Assembly (NCBI GenBank): GCA_015061815.1
Contig: SUVW01000010.1
Location: 1 to 64,000 of the forward strand
Origin: Lentisphaerota bacterium
GTDB lineage: Bacteria > Verrucomicrobiota > Lentisphaeria > Victivallales > Victivallaceae
Direction: 5' to 3'
DNA: 64,000 bases
Below, in pieces: positions 48,276 through 55,641 of the stretch (position 1 is its first letter; each line of letters opens with the position of its first letter). The notes beneath the pieces were generated by a model. It was not told where the DNA came from, did no database searches, and worked only from the letters and a program-made list of their open reading frames with translations. The position numbers were made by a program, and so were the translations under genes.

Positions 48276-49025
48276 TCAATTCTGATCTCTGCGCGAAAAT
48301 TTCAACTGTGAAAGTTTCACGCAAACCATGAATTCTTCTGTAAAATTATCCATCATCACCGTCAACTGCCGGATCGTACCGGTCAGCAGGTTGTAACCCA
48401 CCAGCGACGGAATGGCCACCACCAGACCGGCGACAGTTGTGAGCAATGCTCCGGCCACCCCCGGTGCCAGCGCGGTAAAGTCACTTTTCCCCGCCGCCGC
48501 AATACCGCAAAAAGCCATCATCACTCCCCAAACCGTGCCGAACAATCCGCAGAAAGGGCTCAAACTTACCAGAGTTGCCAACACTCCGATGCGGGTTTCC
48601 AATTCTTTGAGCTGACTGGAAACCTCTCTTTCCAGAACCGCCTCCACTGCATTGTACTGGGCTTCCGAAAGCTGACAGGGAACCGGTATCCCCCGGGCGG
48701 TAGTGCCGTCTGCGGAGTAGAAATCCAGCAGTTTTTCCACTCCGGCCCGGTAGATCGCCGCCACCGGTCCGCTGTTGAGTTCAGCTTCCCGGAGCAGTGC
48801 GGTCGTAAGCATATTAACTTCACCATGCTGCTGAAAAAGCGCGATAAAACGGGCCGACAACCGCCGCGCGCGATAGAGTGACCACGCTTTATCCAGCATA
48901 ACCGTCCAGGTGAGAATGCTGCCGATGATCAGCAGAACAACGATCGCCTTTCCCACTGAATCGCTGTTCTGAAAGGCATAATAAACTCCCGGGGCATCCG
49001 CGACTGAAGCAAAAATCATATTCAT
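48276..49025 (-). CDS. MotA/TolQ/ExbB proton channel protein
   Basis: 249 residues with three membrane segments. The first is AIVVLLIIGSILTWTVML; the conserved channel helices are IGVLATLVSLSPFCGLFGTVWGVMMAF and VAGALLTTVAGLVVAIPSLVGYNLL. ATG 49025 is chosen since AGGAT lies 9 nt upstream. It is first of five tightly spaced genes (gaps of 1 to 21 bp): tolQ/exbB, tolR/exbD, tolA-like, kinase-like, HAD. No tolB or pal is adjacent, so a TonB-type role cannot be excluded. Confidence 0.94.
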   Translation of the reverse strand: MNMIFASVADAPGVYYAFQNSDSVGKAIVVLLIIGSILTWTVMLDKAWSLYRARRLSARFIALFQQHGEVNMLTTALLREAELNSGPVAAIYRAGVEKLLDFYSADGTTARGIPVPCQLSEAQYNAVEAVLEREVSSQLKELETRIGVLATLVSLSPFCGLFGTVWGVMMAFCGIAAAGKSDFTALAPGVAGALLTTVAGLVVAIPSLVGYNLLTGTIRQLTVMMDNFTEEFMVCVKLSQLKFSRRDQN

Positions 49026-49079
49026 AGAATGGCATCCTGTGTAAAATTTATTGAAAAAAATCAAATCGTCACTTTATAA

Positions 49080-49107
49080 AATATAATACCGATGTTATAT
49101 TCTACAA
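49080..49107 (-). promoter_or_regulatory. promoter of the tolQ/exbB operon
   Basis: On the minus strand TTGTAG (49107-49102), 16-bp spacer, TATATT (49085-49080). An inverted repeat ATATAA ... TTATAT lies in the spacer. Confidence 0.5.
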
Positions 49108-49146
49108 GGAGAGAAAAGTAAAAAATTCAATAAAAAATTGCCCCGT

Positions 49147-49295
49147 TTGTTGTGATGCATTCATACCGGCAGTATCGCCGACAGGATCAAAGCGTCACCG
49201 GATGGTTGACAAATCATAATGTTTGTGATATATTCTGTCGGTTGCGGTAACCACAATCAACATGCTGAATGAAAGTTTTACAAAATTTGGGACAT
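49147..49295 (+). repeat. promoter-leader repeat, family A, copy A3 (upstream of the ROK gene)
   Basis: It begins TTGTTGTGATGCATTCAT, then a variable middle, then GGTTGACAAATCATAATG and the conserved leader ending AAATTTGGGACAT. Just downstream, TAATTGTAAAGGTAATTC resembles sequence after copy A1 and before truB. The rest of the gap 49026-49359 holds only the tolQ promoter. Confidence 0.85.
49206..49234 (+). promoter_or_regulatory. repeat-borne promoter of the ROK-reductase pair
   Basis: TTGACA 49206-49211, 17-bp spacer, TATATT 49229-49234. Confidence 0.75.
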
Positions 49296-49359
49296 CGGAG
49301 TAATTGTAAAGGTAATTCTAATTGCCTCACATTACCAGTAAAAAAAAGGATAAAATAAT

Positions 49360-50349
49360 ATGCCGGTCATATTGGGATTTGATATTGGCGGTACCAAAAT
49401 CGGTATCGGATTGGGAGATCATACCGGGAAATTGTACGGAACCAGCCGCCGGGACAACCGGAACACCGATCCGGATGAAGTACTGCCCTGGATGGCAAAT
49501 GAGGCCAAACGTCTGGTAAAAGAGGCGGGTTTGCAGCTGTCAGATGTGGCGGCATTCGGCATTTCCGCCCCGTTCCCGGCAGATGCCGCAAGAGGGATCA
49601 TGACCAAACCGACCAATAACCCCAAATGGCGCAACGTGCCGATCCTTGACTTTATGCGCAAAGAACTCGGCATCCCCGGCTGTTTTGAAAACGATGCCAA
49701 CTGCGGCGCGCTGGCGGAGTGGTTCTTCGGGGCCGGCAAGGGCTGCAGCGATCTGATCTACCTGACGATGAGTACCGGCATCGGCGGCGGCATAATAGCG
49801 GCCGGCAATCTGGTGCGCGGCGGCAAAGCGTTGAGTGCCGGAGAGTTGGGGCACATCTGCATCCAGCTGGACGGCAGACAGTGTTCCTGCGGGATGAAAG
49901 GGTGCTACGAATCCTATTGCGGCGGCGTGGCACTGGCCCGGAGGATGCAGGAAGAGATCGCCGACCACCCGGACTCCCTGCTCAATGAGTTATCCGGCAA
50001 TGATCCGTCCAAACTTGATATGCTGCTGCTGGAACAGGCTTTCCGGGCCAAAGACGCTTATGCCGCAGAGTTGTGGGCGGAAATGAGCCTCCGCAATGCC
50101 CAGGCATTCGGTTTGCTGATCAACAGTTTCAATCCGGAAAAACTTATTCTCGGCACCCTGGCCTGGGCCATCGGTGACATCTATATCGATCCGATCCTTG
50201 AACATCTGGATAAATTCTGCTGGGAAGCTCCGCGCCGGGCGTGTGAGATCGTCTGCAGTTCCCTGCGCCGGGAGATCAGCAGTTACGCGGGTATCGCCGC
50301 CGCATTGAATTATCTTAAAGAACAAGGTTTGCCGGGGAGTATCAGATGA
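49360..50349 (+). CDS. ROK family sugar kinase
   Basis: 329-residue ROK protein (glucokinase/N-acyl-hexosamine kinase group). GFDIGGTKIGIGLGD is the phosphate-binding loop. ENDANCGALAEWFFGAGKG contains the catalytic Asp, and TMSTGIGGGIIAAG and AGELGHICIQ follow. The zinc motif is CSCGMKGCYESYCGG (CxCGxxGCxE). There is no N-terminal helix-turn-helix, so it is an enzyme, not a repressor. Glucose, N-acetylglucosamine or N-acetylmannosamine are possible substrates. It shares its promoter type with the nagA-like gene, and its stop overlaps the reductase as ATGA. Confidence 0.93.
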   Translation: MPVILGFDIGGTKIGIGLGDHTGKLYGTSRRDNRNTDPDEVLPWMANEAKRLVKEAGLQLSDVAAFGISAPFPADAARGIMTKPTNNPKWRNVPILDFMRKELGIPGCFENDANCGALAEWFFGAGKGCSDLIYLTMSTGIGGGIIAAGNLVRGGKALSAGELGHICIQLDGRQCSCGMKGCYESYCGGVALARRMQEEIADHPDSLLNELSGNDPSKLDMLLLEQAFRAKDAYAAELWAEMSLRNAQAFGLLINSFNPEKLILGTLAWAIGDIYIDPILEHLDKFCWEAPRRACEIVCSSLRREISSYAGIAAALNYLKEQGLPGSIR

Positions 50350-51311
50350 AGATCGTCATTGCCGGAGGAGGCCCGGCCGCGTTGGAAAGTGCCATTGCGG
50401 CCCGCAAATGTGATGCCGGAGCGCAAATAACAATTTGCAGTGAAGAAAATTACCTGCCTTACCGCCGTCCGGCCCTGTCCGGATTGCTTGCGGCCGGAAA
50501 ACATCCGGATGAAAAGAGTTTCTATATCAAACCGGCAGAATTTTTCACCGCAAACCGAATCGACTTCATGCCCGGATGCAAAGCCGTTGCCATTGAAGGA
50601 AAAAATCTGATTCTTGCTGATAAACGGCACATCCCTTTTGACCGGCTGATCCTTGCCACCGGCAGTCAGGCCGTCAAACCGCCGGTAAACGGCAATGAAT
50701 ATGCCTTTACGTTGCGCAATCAGCAGGATATGCTCCGATTGACCGGTAAATTGGATAAGGGGATAAAAAATGCCGTTATAATCGGCGGCGGAGTTCTGGG
50801 ATTGGAAATAGCCGAAAGTCTGCTTTCGCGGCAGATAAACACCGTCATTCTGGAACATTCCCCCCGGCTGTTTCCCGGCAGACTTTCCGACAGTGATGCC
50901 GATGCTCTGGCCGCCCGGCTCGGCAGCATACCGCAGCTCCGGCTGATTTGCGGCTGTTCTGTTTTGCAAATAACTCCGCAGGATGTCACGCTTGCCGACG
51001 GCAGGAGCATTCCGGCGGAACTGGTGATATTTGCCGCCGGCAGCCGGGCGGATCTCTCGCTTGCCGCTACCGCCGCAGTGGATTGCGGCAGGGGAGTGAA
51101 AGTGAATGATGCCATGCAGAGTTCCCGGGAAGATATATTTGCCGCCGGAGATACTGCGGAATTTGACGGCAGATGCTTCAATCTTTACATGGATGCAGTA
51201 ACTTCCGGCAAAATCGCCGGAGCAAATGCGGCCGGATGTGCCGAAAAATTCACAGCGAAATTCTCCCCGGTACGGCTCTTCGCCCTCGGAGAAAAGCTGG
51301 TAATGAATTAA
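50346..51311 (+). CDS. FAD/NAD(P)-dependent oxidoreductase (rubredoxin/nitrite reductase-like)
   Basis: 321-residue flavoprotein of the pyridine nucleotide-disulphide family. The FAD loop reads VIAGGGPAALESAIAARK, followed by NYLPYRRPALSGLLAG-like sequence as in rubredoxin reductases and NirB. The NAD loop is VIIGGGVLGLEIAESL, and SREDIFAAGDTAEFDGR binds the flavin. It has no C-terminal dimerisation domain, and no active-site CxxC. The physiological acceptor might be rubredoxin or the reverse rubrerythrin, which is conjecture. Its coupling to a sugar kinase is unexplained. Confidence 0.85.
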   Translation: MKIVIAGGGPAALESAIAARKCDAGAQITICSEENYLPYRRPALSGLLAAGKHPDEKSFYIKPAEFFTANRIDFMPGCKAVAIEGKNLILADKRHIPFDRLILATGSQAVKPPVNGNEYAFTLRNQQDMLRLTGKLDKGIKNAVIIGGGVLGLEIAESLLSRQINTVILEHSPRLFPGRLSDSDADALAARLGSIPQLRLICGCSVLQITPQDVTLADGRSIPAELVIFAAGSRADLSLAATAAVDCGRGVKVNDAMQSSREDIFAAGDTAEFDGRCFNLYMDAVTSGKIAGANAAGCAEKFTAKFSPVRLFALGEKLVMN

Positions 51312-51362
51312 GACTGCACCCGTACAGAAGCAAGGTACGGAAAGTCCGTATTCAACCCCAAA

Positions 51363-51413
51363 AAAATCACGCCGGTGCGATCAGGTATATTTTCATACCT
51401 CATTGCACCGGCG
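51363..51413 (-). terminator. terminator of the cyclophilin gene
   Basis: CGCCGGTGC (51370-51378) pairs with 51405-51413, and an inner stem AGGTAT/ATACCT is nested. On the minus strand a run of T residues follows, below 51370. Confidence 0.8.
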
Positions 51414-51452
51414 CGAAAACAAGATCCGGAATTATCGGCACCGGAGTACCGG

Positions 51453-51944
51453 TCAGTCGGCGGTCACCTCTGTGATAACGACATTTTCCACCGGGACATC
51501 CTGATGCATTCCCCGGGAAGCAGTTTCCACTCCCGCGATAGCATCCACCACATCCATCCCTTCAACCACCTTGCCGAAAACGCAATATCCGTAGAATTGC
51601 GGTGTCGGAGCTTTGAAGTTGAGGAAGTCATTATCCACCAGATTGATAAAAAACTGACTGGTTGCTGAATCAACCACCATCGTCCGGGCCATTGCGATAG
51701 TTCCGCGTTTATTTGGAAGCTGATTGGCGGCTTCATTTTTGATTGGGGCGTGAGTCTTTTTCTGGGTGAATCCGGTGTCAAAACCGCCGCCCTGGATCAT
51801 AAAGCCGGGAATGACCCGGTGAAAAATGGTTCCATTGTAAAATCCCTCCTGAACATAAGAGAGAAAGTTTTTTACCGTTTCCGGTGCGGCGGCGGCATCC
51901 AGTTCCAATTTGATATCGCCTTTGTTCGTCTTTATTGTGATCAT
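51453..51944 (-). CDS. cyclophilin-type peptidyl-prolyl cis-trans isomerase
   Basis: 163-residue cyclophilin. [53 protein letters not shown] is the compact bacterial PpiB-type N-terminus, with the catalytic Arg in [33 protein letters not shown] and [15 protein letters not shown] follow. No signal peptide is seen, so it acts in the cytoplasm. It has hairpin terminators on both sides and is monocistronic. Confidence 0.96.
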   Translation of the reverse strand: MITIKTNKGDIKLELDAAAAPETVKNFLSYVQEGFYNGTIFHRVIPGFMIQGGGFDTGFTQKKTHAPIKNEAANQLPNKRGTIAMARTMVVDSATSQFFINLVDNDFLNFKAPTPQFYGYCVFGKVVEGMDVVDAIAGVETASRGMHQDVPVENVVITEVTAD

Positions 51945-52009
51945 TTTTTATTTTCCTTTGTTTTGTCATTCCGCCCGGCATCCCGTTGTTCCGGGCATCT
52001 GTATAAAAC

Positions 52010-52050
52010 GAGCTGCTGCTCATCCTTTTTTTCAGGTTTCGCAGCAGCTC
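52010..52050 (-). terminator. terminator of the gene at 52074
   Basis: GAGCTGCTGC (52010-52019) pairs with GCAGCAGCTC (52041-52050). On the minus strand GTTTTAT follows the stem. Confidence 0.75.
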
Positions 52051-52073
52051 TGATTGTAATTATTGCCGGACAA

Positions 52074-52790
52074 TTACTTGCGTTTTCCGATATTCAGACC
52101 GAGCTGTTCCAGAAAGTTTTTGTAATTATCTTTGGTGATGACCTGATAACGGGCATCGAATGCTTCATCCAGTTCATCTTCATCGGGTTTGAAGTCGACA
52201 TCGATCTTATCTTTGGAAATGATCGCACCGATGATGGTGCCGTTTTCAAAGGCTTTGACCGCATTTTTCATACCCATGAGGTGAGAAGAATTGTCGGTGA
52301 GGAAGTATTTGGGTCCTTTGGCATTGCGGAGAGCTTTGTCAAAAACATTGCCGACCTCCATCAGCGAAACGTCGACGACCACCACATCATCGGCACCGAG
52401 CCCTTCGATGATCTTTTTGAACTCATCCGGATTGACCATGCCCATATCTCCGGAACCGGCGGTCACCCATTGTCCGCTGCCGCCGGCAGCTTCGAATGCG
52501 CCTTTGATCTTTTGGGCATATTCACTGGTGACATCAGAAGCCAGCCAGGTGATATTCTGTCCCTTCAATTCGGAAGCAACTTTATTTGCCACCGACATGC
52601 GGAAGATCTCACCGCTTCTGTCCGGCGGCGGGAACATATACATCCAGAAATATATTCCCAAACCGGCGAGCATCACCAGGGCAAACAACAGTGCCACAGG
52701 TTGGATTGCCGGATTGGTACGCTGGATTTTTGCACAAATAAGGACGCCGATAAAACCGACGACCATGACGACGATACCAAGCCACATCAT
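52074..52790 (-). CDS. uncharacterised membrane-anchored protein with a Rossmann-like soluble domain
   Basis: 238 residues, family not recognised. Two membrane helices open the protein (WLGIVVMVVGFIGVLICA and PVALLFALVMLAGLGIYFWMYMF). The soluble part alternates strands and helices (GQNITWLASDVTSEYAQKIKGAFEAAGG; GLGADDVVVVDVSLMEVGN; NGTIIGAIISKDKIDVDF), suggesting a periplasmic-binding or substrate-sensing fold. An acidic patch near DFKPDEDELDEAFDARYQVI is notable. AGGAG lies before the ATG. It is monocistronic, between a terminator and the A4 repeat. Confidence 0.75.
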   Translation of the reverse strand: MMWLGIVVMVVGFIGVLICAKIQRTNPAIQPVALLFALVMLAGLGIYFWMYMFPPPDRSGEIFRMSVANKVASELKGQNITWLASDVTSEYAQKIKGAFEAAGGSGQWVTAGSGDMGMVNPDEFKKIIEGLGADDVVVVDVSLMEVGNVFDKALRNAKGPKYFLTDNSSHLMGMKNAVKAFENGTIIGAIISKDKIDVDFKPDEDELDEAFDARYQVITKDNYKNFLEQLGLNIGKRK

Positions 52791-52979
52791 ACTTGTTTTT
52801 CTCCTGAAAATTGTTTTTGGTTATTGCGCATACGCGCTGCTTGTTTATACTTTATACTCGATTGAAAGAAACTTCAAGTCATTTTTTAAAATTTTTCACA
52901 AATATTCCTGTTTGCATCCTTCCCCTGTCAGCTGTATATAAACCACCGGTATGCATTTCGATAAAATTTGTCATTGTCT

Positions 52980-53145
52980 GTTGTGATGCATCCATCCGTC
53001 TTCGTTTCACTGTGCCGTGACAAGGCGACAGGCACAAACCGTCATTGCGCGGTTGACAAATCATAATGTTGGTGATATATTCTTGTGGTTGTGATTACCG
53101 CAATCAGCGACTGTTGAATGCAAGTTTCACAAAATTTGGGACATT
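52980..53145 (+). repeat. promoter-leader repeat, family A, copy A4 (upstream of nagA)
   Basis: It begins GTTGTGATGCATCCATCC, has a middle part (CACTGTGCCG ... GGCACAAA) that matches the end of repeat B1 at 22.4 kb, then GCGGTTGACAAATCATAATG and the full leader to AAATTTGGGACATT. The gap 52791-53177 contains nothing else I can assign. Confidence 0.87.
53053..53081 (+). promoter_or_regulatory. repeat-borne promoter of the nagA-like gene
   Basis: TTGACA 53053-53058, 17-bp spacer, TATATT 53076-53081. Confidence 0.75.
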
Positions 53146-53177
53146 ACTTAAAATTTCACTTTCTGGAGGAAAAGATC

Positions 53178-54098
53178 ATGTTCAATCCCGGATGGGTAGA
53201 TTTACAGGTGAACGGCCACAATGGCACCGATTACAGCGACCCGGCACTTACCGCTGAAAAATTCATCAAATCTGCCGAAGAACTCATTGCCGCCGGGACG
53301 GAGATATTTTTGCCGACGATCATCACCGGCCCGCTGGATAAGACCTGCCGCAATGCTTCGCTGATCATGGAAGCAGTGGATAAACACGATTTGTCAAAAC
53401 ATATTCCGGGGATACACTTTGAGGGACCTTTCATCTCTCCGGCATCCGGAGCAGTCGGTGCCCACGACCCGGCTTGTGTCTGTCAGCCGACCAGGGAGAA
53501 TATCGACAAACTGCTCAATGCAATTCCCGGGAAAGTGAAGATCATCACCCTGGGAGCTGATTGTGAAAATGCTCCGGAAGCGATCGCTTATCTCCGGCAG
53601 AATCATGTGGCAGTCAGCGTCGGCCATCACATGGCAGATTACGGGCAGATCCGCCGGGCAGCCGATGCCGGAGCGCAGCTGCTCACCCATCTGGGCAACG
53701 GCTGTCCCAACATGCTCGACCGCCACCGCAATCCGGTTTATGCCGGATTGGCAGAAGAACGCCTGACGGCAATGATCATCACCGACGGTCACCATCTGCC
53801 CGGAGAGCTGGTAAAAATATTCATCCGGGCCAAAGGTACGGATAAGATCATCGTCACCAGTGATGCATCCAGTCTGACCGGCTTCCCGCCGGGAGAGTAT
53901 GAAACGCTCGGCAACCGGGCGGTGCTTTATCCGGACGGCAAACTTTTCAATCCGGATAAACAATGCCTGGTCGGTTCAGCATCCACGATGAGTGATTGTA
54001 TGAAATTTCTGGCCTCACTGGATATTCTGACGGCAGATGAATTGACCAGGGTGGGCCGGGAAAATGCATTGGAACTGCTTAAAAGCACGGAAAAATAA
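53178..54098 (+). CDS. nagA: N-acetylglucosamine-6-phosphate deacetylase-like amidohydrolase, short form
   Basis: 306 residues, against about 380 for typical NagA. It starts directly at FNPGWVDLQVNGHNGTDYSD, so the N-terminal beta-sandwich half is missing. The barrel is otherwise complete: GIHFEGPFISP, SVGHHMADYGQIRRAADAG, LLTHLGNGCPN, IITDGHHLPGEL and VTSDASSLTGFP carry the metal and catalytic residues (Asp in TSDAS). ATG 53178 follows GGAGG by 8 nt. The normal C-terminal strands after DELTRVGRENALELL that pack on the missing domain also appear absent. It may be a functional compact form or a related deacetylase. It is expressed from the family-A promoter. Confidence 0.82.
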   Translation: MFNPGWVDLQVNGHNGTDYSDPALTAEKFIKSAEELIAAGTEIFLPTIITGPLDKTCRNASLIMEAVDKHDLSKHIPGIHFEGPFISPASGAVGAHDPACVCQPTRENIDKLLNAIPGKVKIITLGADCENAPEAIAYLRQNHVAVSVGHHMADYGQIRRAADAGAQLLTHLGNGCPNMLDRHRNPVYAGLAEERLTAMIITDGHHLPGELVKIFIRAKGTDKIIVTSDASSLTGFPPGEYETLGNRAVLYPDGKLFNPDKQCLVGSASTMSDCMKFLASLDILTADELTRVGRENALELLKSTEK

Positions 54099-54119
54099 AG
54101 TGGTACAGAAAAGCACCCG

Positions 54120-54163
54120 GCTGAACCGGCAGCCGGGGTTTTGATAAAAAATCATCCGCAATG
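54120..54163 (-). repeat. repeat family B remnant, copy B3
   Basis: CTGAACCGG, then GGTTTTGATAAAAAATCATCC and AATGC align with 42056-42099 (CTGAACCGG ... TTTTGACAAGAGATTATCC ... ATGC) with scattered mismatches. It abuts the GH38 remnant. Confidence 0.6.
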
Positions 54164-54170
54164 CAACGGT

Positions 54171-54240
54171 CAGATGGTGAAAACCTTGTACGTACGTATC
54201 TCAAATGGGGAAAGTTCCAGTTCAAGTCTGCCGTCCGGCT
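54171..54240 (-). pseudogene. 3'-end remnant of a GH38 alpha-mannosidase gene
   Basis: On the minus strand this codes KPDGRLELELSPFEIRTYKVFTI and a stop. The intact GH38 gene ends with LPDGRLELELSPFEIRTYKVFAV and a stop. Nucleotide identity over about 70 bp is roughly 87 percent by eye, with mostly silent changes. No upstream part of the gene remains. Confidence 0.8.
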
Positions 54241-54251
54241 TGGAAAAACGG

Positions 54252-54280
54252 TTGATTTTTTCCGATCCTGGAGATATATT
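54252..54280 (+). promoter_or_regulatory. promoter of the M20 amidohydrolase gene
   Basis: TTGATT 54252-54257, 17-bp spacer, TATATT 54275-54280, immediately after the GH38 remnant. Confidence 0.6.
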
Positions 54281-54336
54281 ATTGTGTAACAGACAATATC
54301 GATTTCCCGGATCATTTACTTTAAGGCAATTTTTCT

Positions 54337-55641
54337 ATGGATAAAGCAGAACTCAAGCAGAAAATATGCGCTGCCATCGACCGCAACAGTGACCGTCTGA
54401 TCGCCATCGGCAAAGATATCTGGAACCATCCGGAACCCGGTTATGAGGAGTTCCGTACTGCCGGGATCGTGGAAAGAGAGTTCAGGGCGATGGGTCTGCC
54501 TTGCCGTACCGGTCTGGCCCGCACCGGAGTCCGGGCTGATCTGCAAACCGCCTCTGACGGCCCGGCGATTGCCATTCTCGGTGAACTTGATGCTCTGATC
54601 ATGCCGGAAAATCCCGGGGCCGATCCGGAAAATCATTCGGCCCACGCCTGCGGACACAATATGCAGATTACCGGTATGCTCGGTGCGGCGATCGGGTTGA
54701 GTTCGGTGCCGGAGGTGCGTTCACTGCTTTCCGGCAAAATCGCATTCATCGCCTGTCCCGCCGAAGAGTGCCGGATCACGGAATTTCCGGGGATCAAATA
54801 TCTGGGCGGCAAAGCCGAATTGGTCCGTCAGGGAGTTTTTGATGATATCCGCATGGCATTTATGACTCACGCCAATGCCAATTACGGTGCGGCGCAATGC
54901 AGTAACGGTTTTGTGATGAAAAAGGTGATATTTCACGGCAAAGCCGGTCACTGCGGCCACCCCTGGAACGGGGTGAATGCCCTTTCTGCCGCCCGTCTGG
55001 CTTTAAGTGCGGTGGATATGCAGCGTGATTTGAATAAGGATGATGATTGTGTCCGGATTCACGGGATCATCAAGCATGGCGGTTCGGTAGTGAATATCGT
55101 CCCGGAAACTGTGGAACTGGAATACCAGATCCGGGCAATGAATATCGATGCCATCCGGCAGGCTTCGGCGATGTTTGACCGCTGTATGCGCGGTGCGGCG
55201 ACTGCATTTGGTGTCGGAGTGGAATTGACCACCTACGCCGGTTATCTGCCGCTGTACAATGAGCCGGAACTTCTGAAAATCCACCGTGCCAATCTGCATT
55301 GTCAGCGCCCGGAAGTGGAATTTGCCGACTTCGGCCGCCGGACCTCCTCGACCGATATGGGTGATATCAGCCAGCTCATGCCGGCGATCCATCCCTACGG
55401 CGGGCACTGGCGCGGTATCGGACACCATGAAAGTTTCCACTGGGAGGATGAAAAAGAATCTTTCGTTGATCCGGCCAAAGTGCTGGCGATGAATGCGGTC
55501 GATCTGCTCTGCGATAATGCTGCAGCGGCCCGGAAAATCGCGCAGATCAAACCGCGATTGACCAAAAAAGAATATCTGGACTTTCTGGATTCCCAGAACA
55601 CCACCGAAAATTTCTCCGGTCAGACGGCAAAAACTTTGTAA
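54337..55641 (+). CDS. M20-family amidohydrolase/peptidase
   Basis: 434-residue M20D metallo-amidohydrolase (hippurate/aminobenzoyl-glutamate/N-acyl amino acid type). Metal and catalytic motifs: AILGELDALIMP, HSAHACGHNMQITGMLGAAI, CPAEECRITEF and the dimer-domain FHGKAGHCGHPWNGVNALSAARLAL. STDMGDISQLMPAIHPYGG supplies a late ligand region. No signal peptide is seen. Its last codons (NFSGQTAKTL) run 22 bp into the convergent GH38 3' end, read in antisense. With the GH38 remnant upstream, this suggests the gene settled into a duplicated GH38 end. Confidence 0.92.
   Translation: MDKAELKQKICAAIDRNSDRLIAIGKDIWNHPEPGYEEFRTAGIVEREFRAMGLPCRTGLARTGVRADLQTASDGPAIAILGELDALIMPENPGADPENHSAHACGHNMQITGMLGAAIGLSSVPEVRSLLSGKIAFIACPAEECRITEFPGIKYLGGKAELVRQGVFDDIRMAFMTHANANYGAAQCSNGFVMKKVIFHGKAGHCGHPWNGVNALSAARLALSAVDMQRDLNKDDDCVRIHGIIKHGGSVVNIVPETVELEYQIRAMNIDAIRQASAMFDRCMRGAATAFGVGVELTTYAGYLPLYNEPELLKIHRANLHCQRPEVEFADFGRRTSSTDMGDISQLMPAIHPYGGHWRGIGHHESFHWEDEKESFVDPAKVLAMNAVDLLCDNAAAARKIAQIKPRLTKKEYLDFLDSQNTTENFSGQTAKTL

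Noticed and set aside
49360..50349. ROK transcriptional repressor (NagC/XylR type)
   Set aside because: No N-terminal helix-turn-helix; the protein begins directly with the kinase domain.
54079..54315. Minus-strand 78-codon frame between nagA and the M20 gene
   Set aside because: It reads the GH38 remnant in the wrong frame and repeat B3; not a gene.
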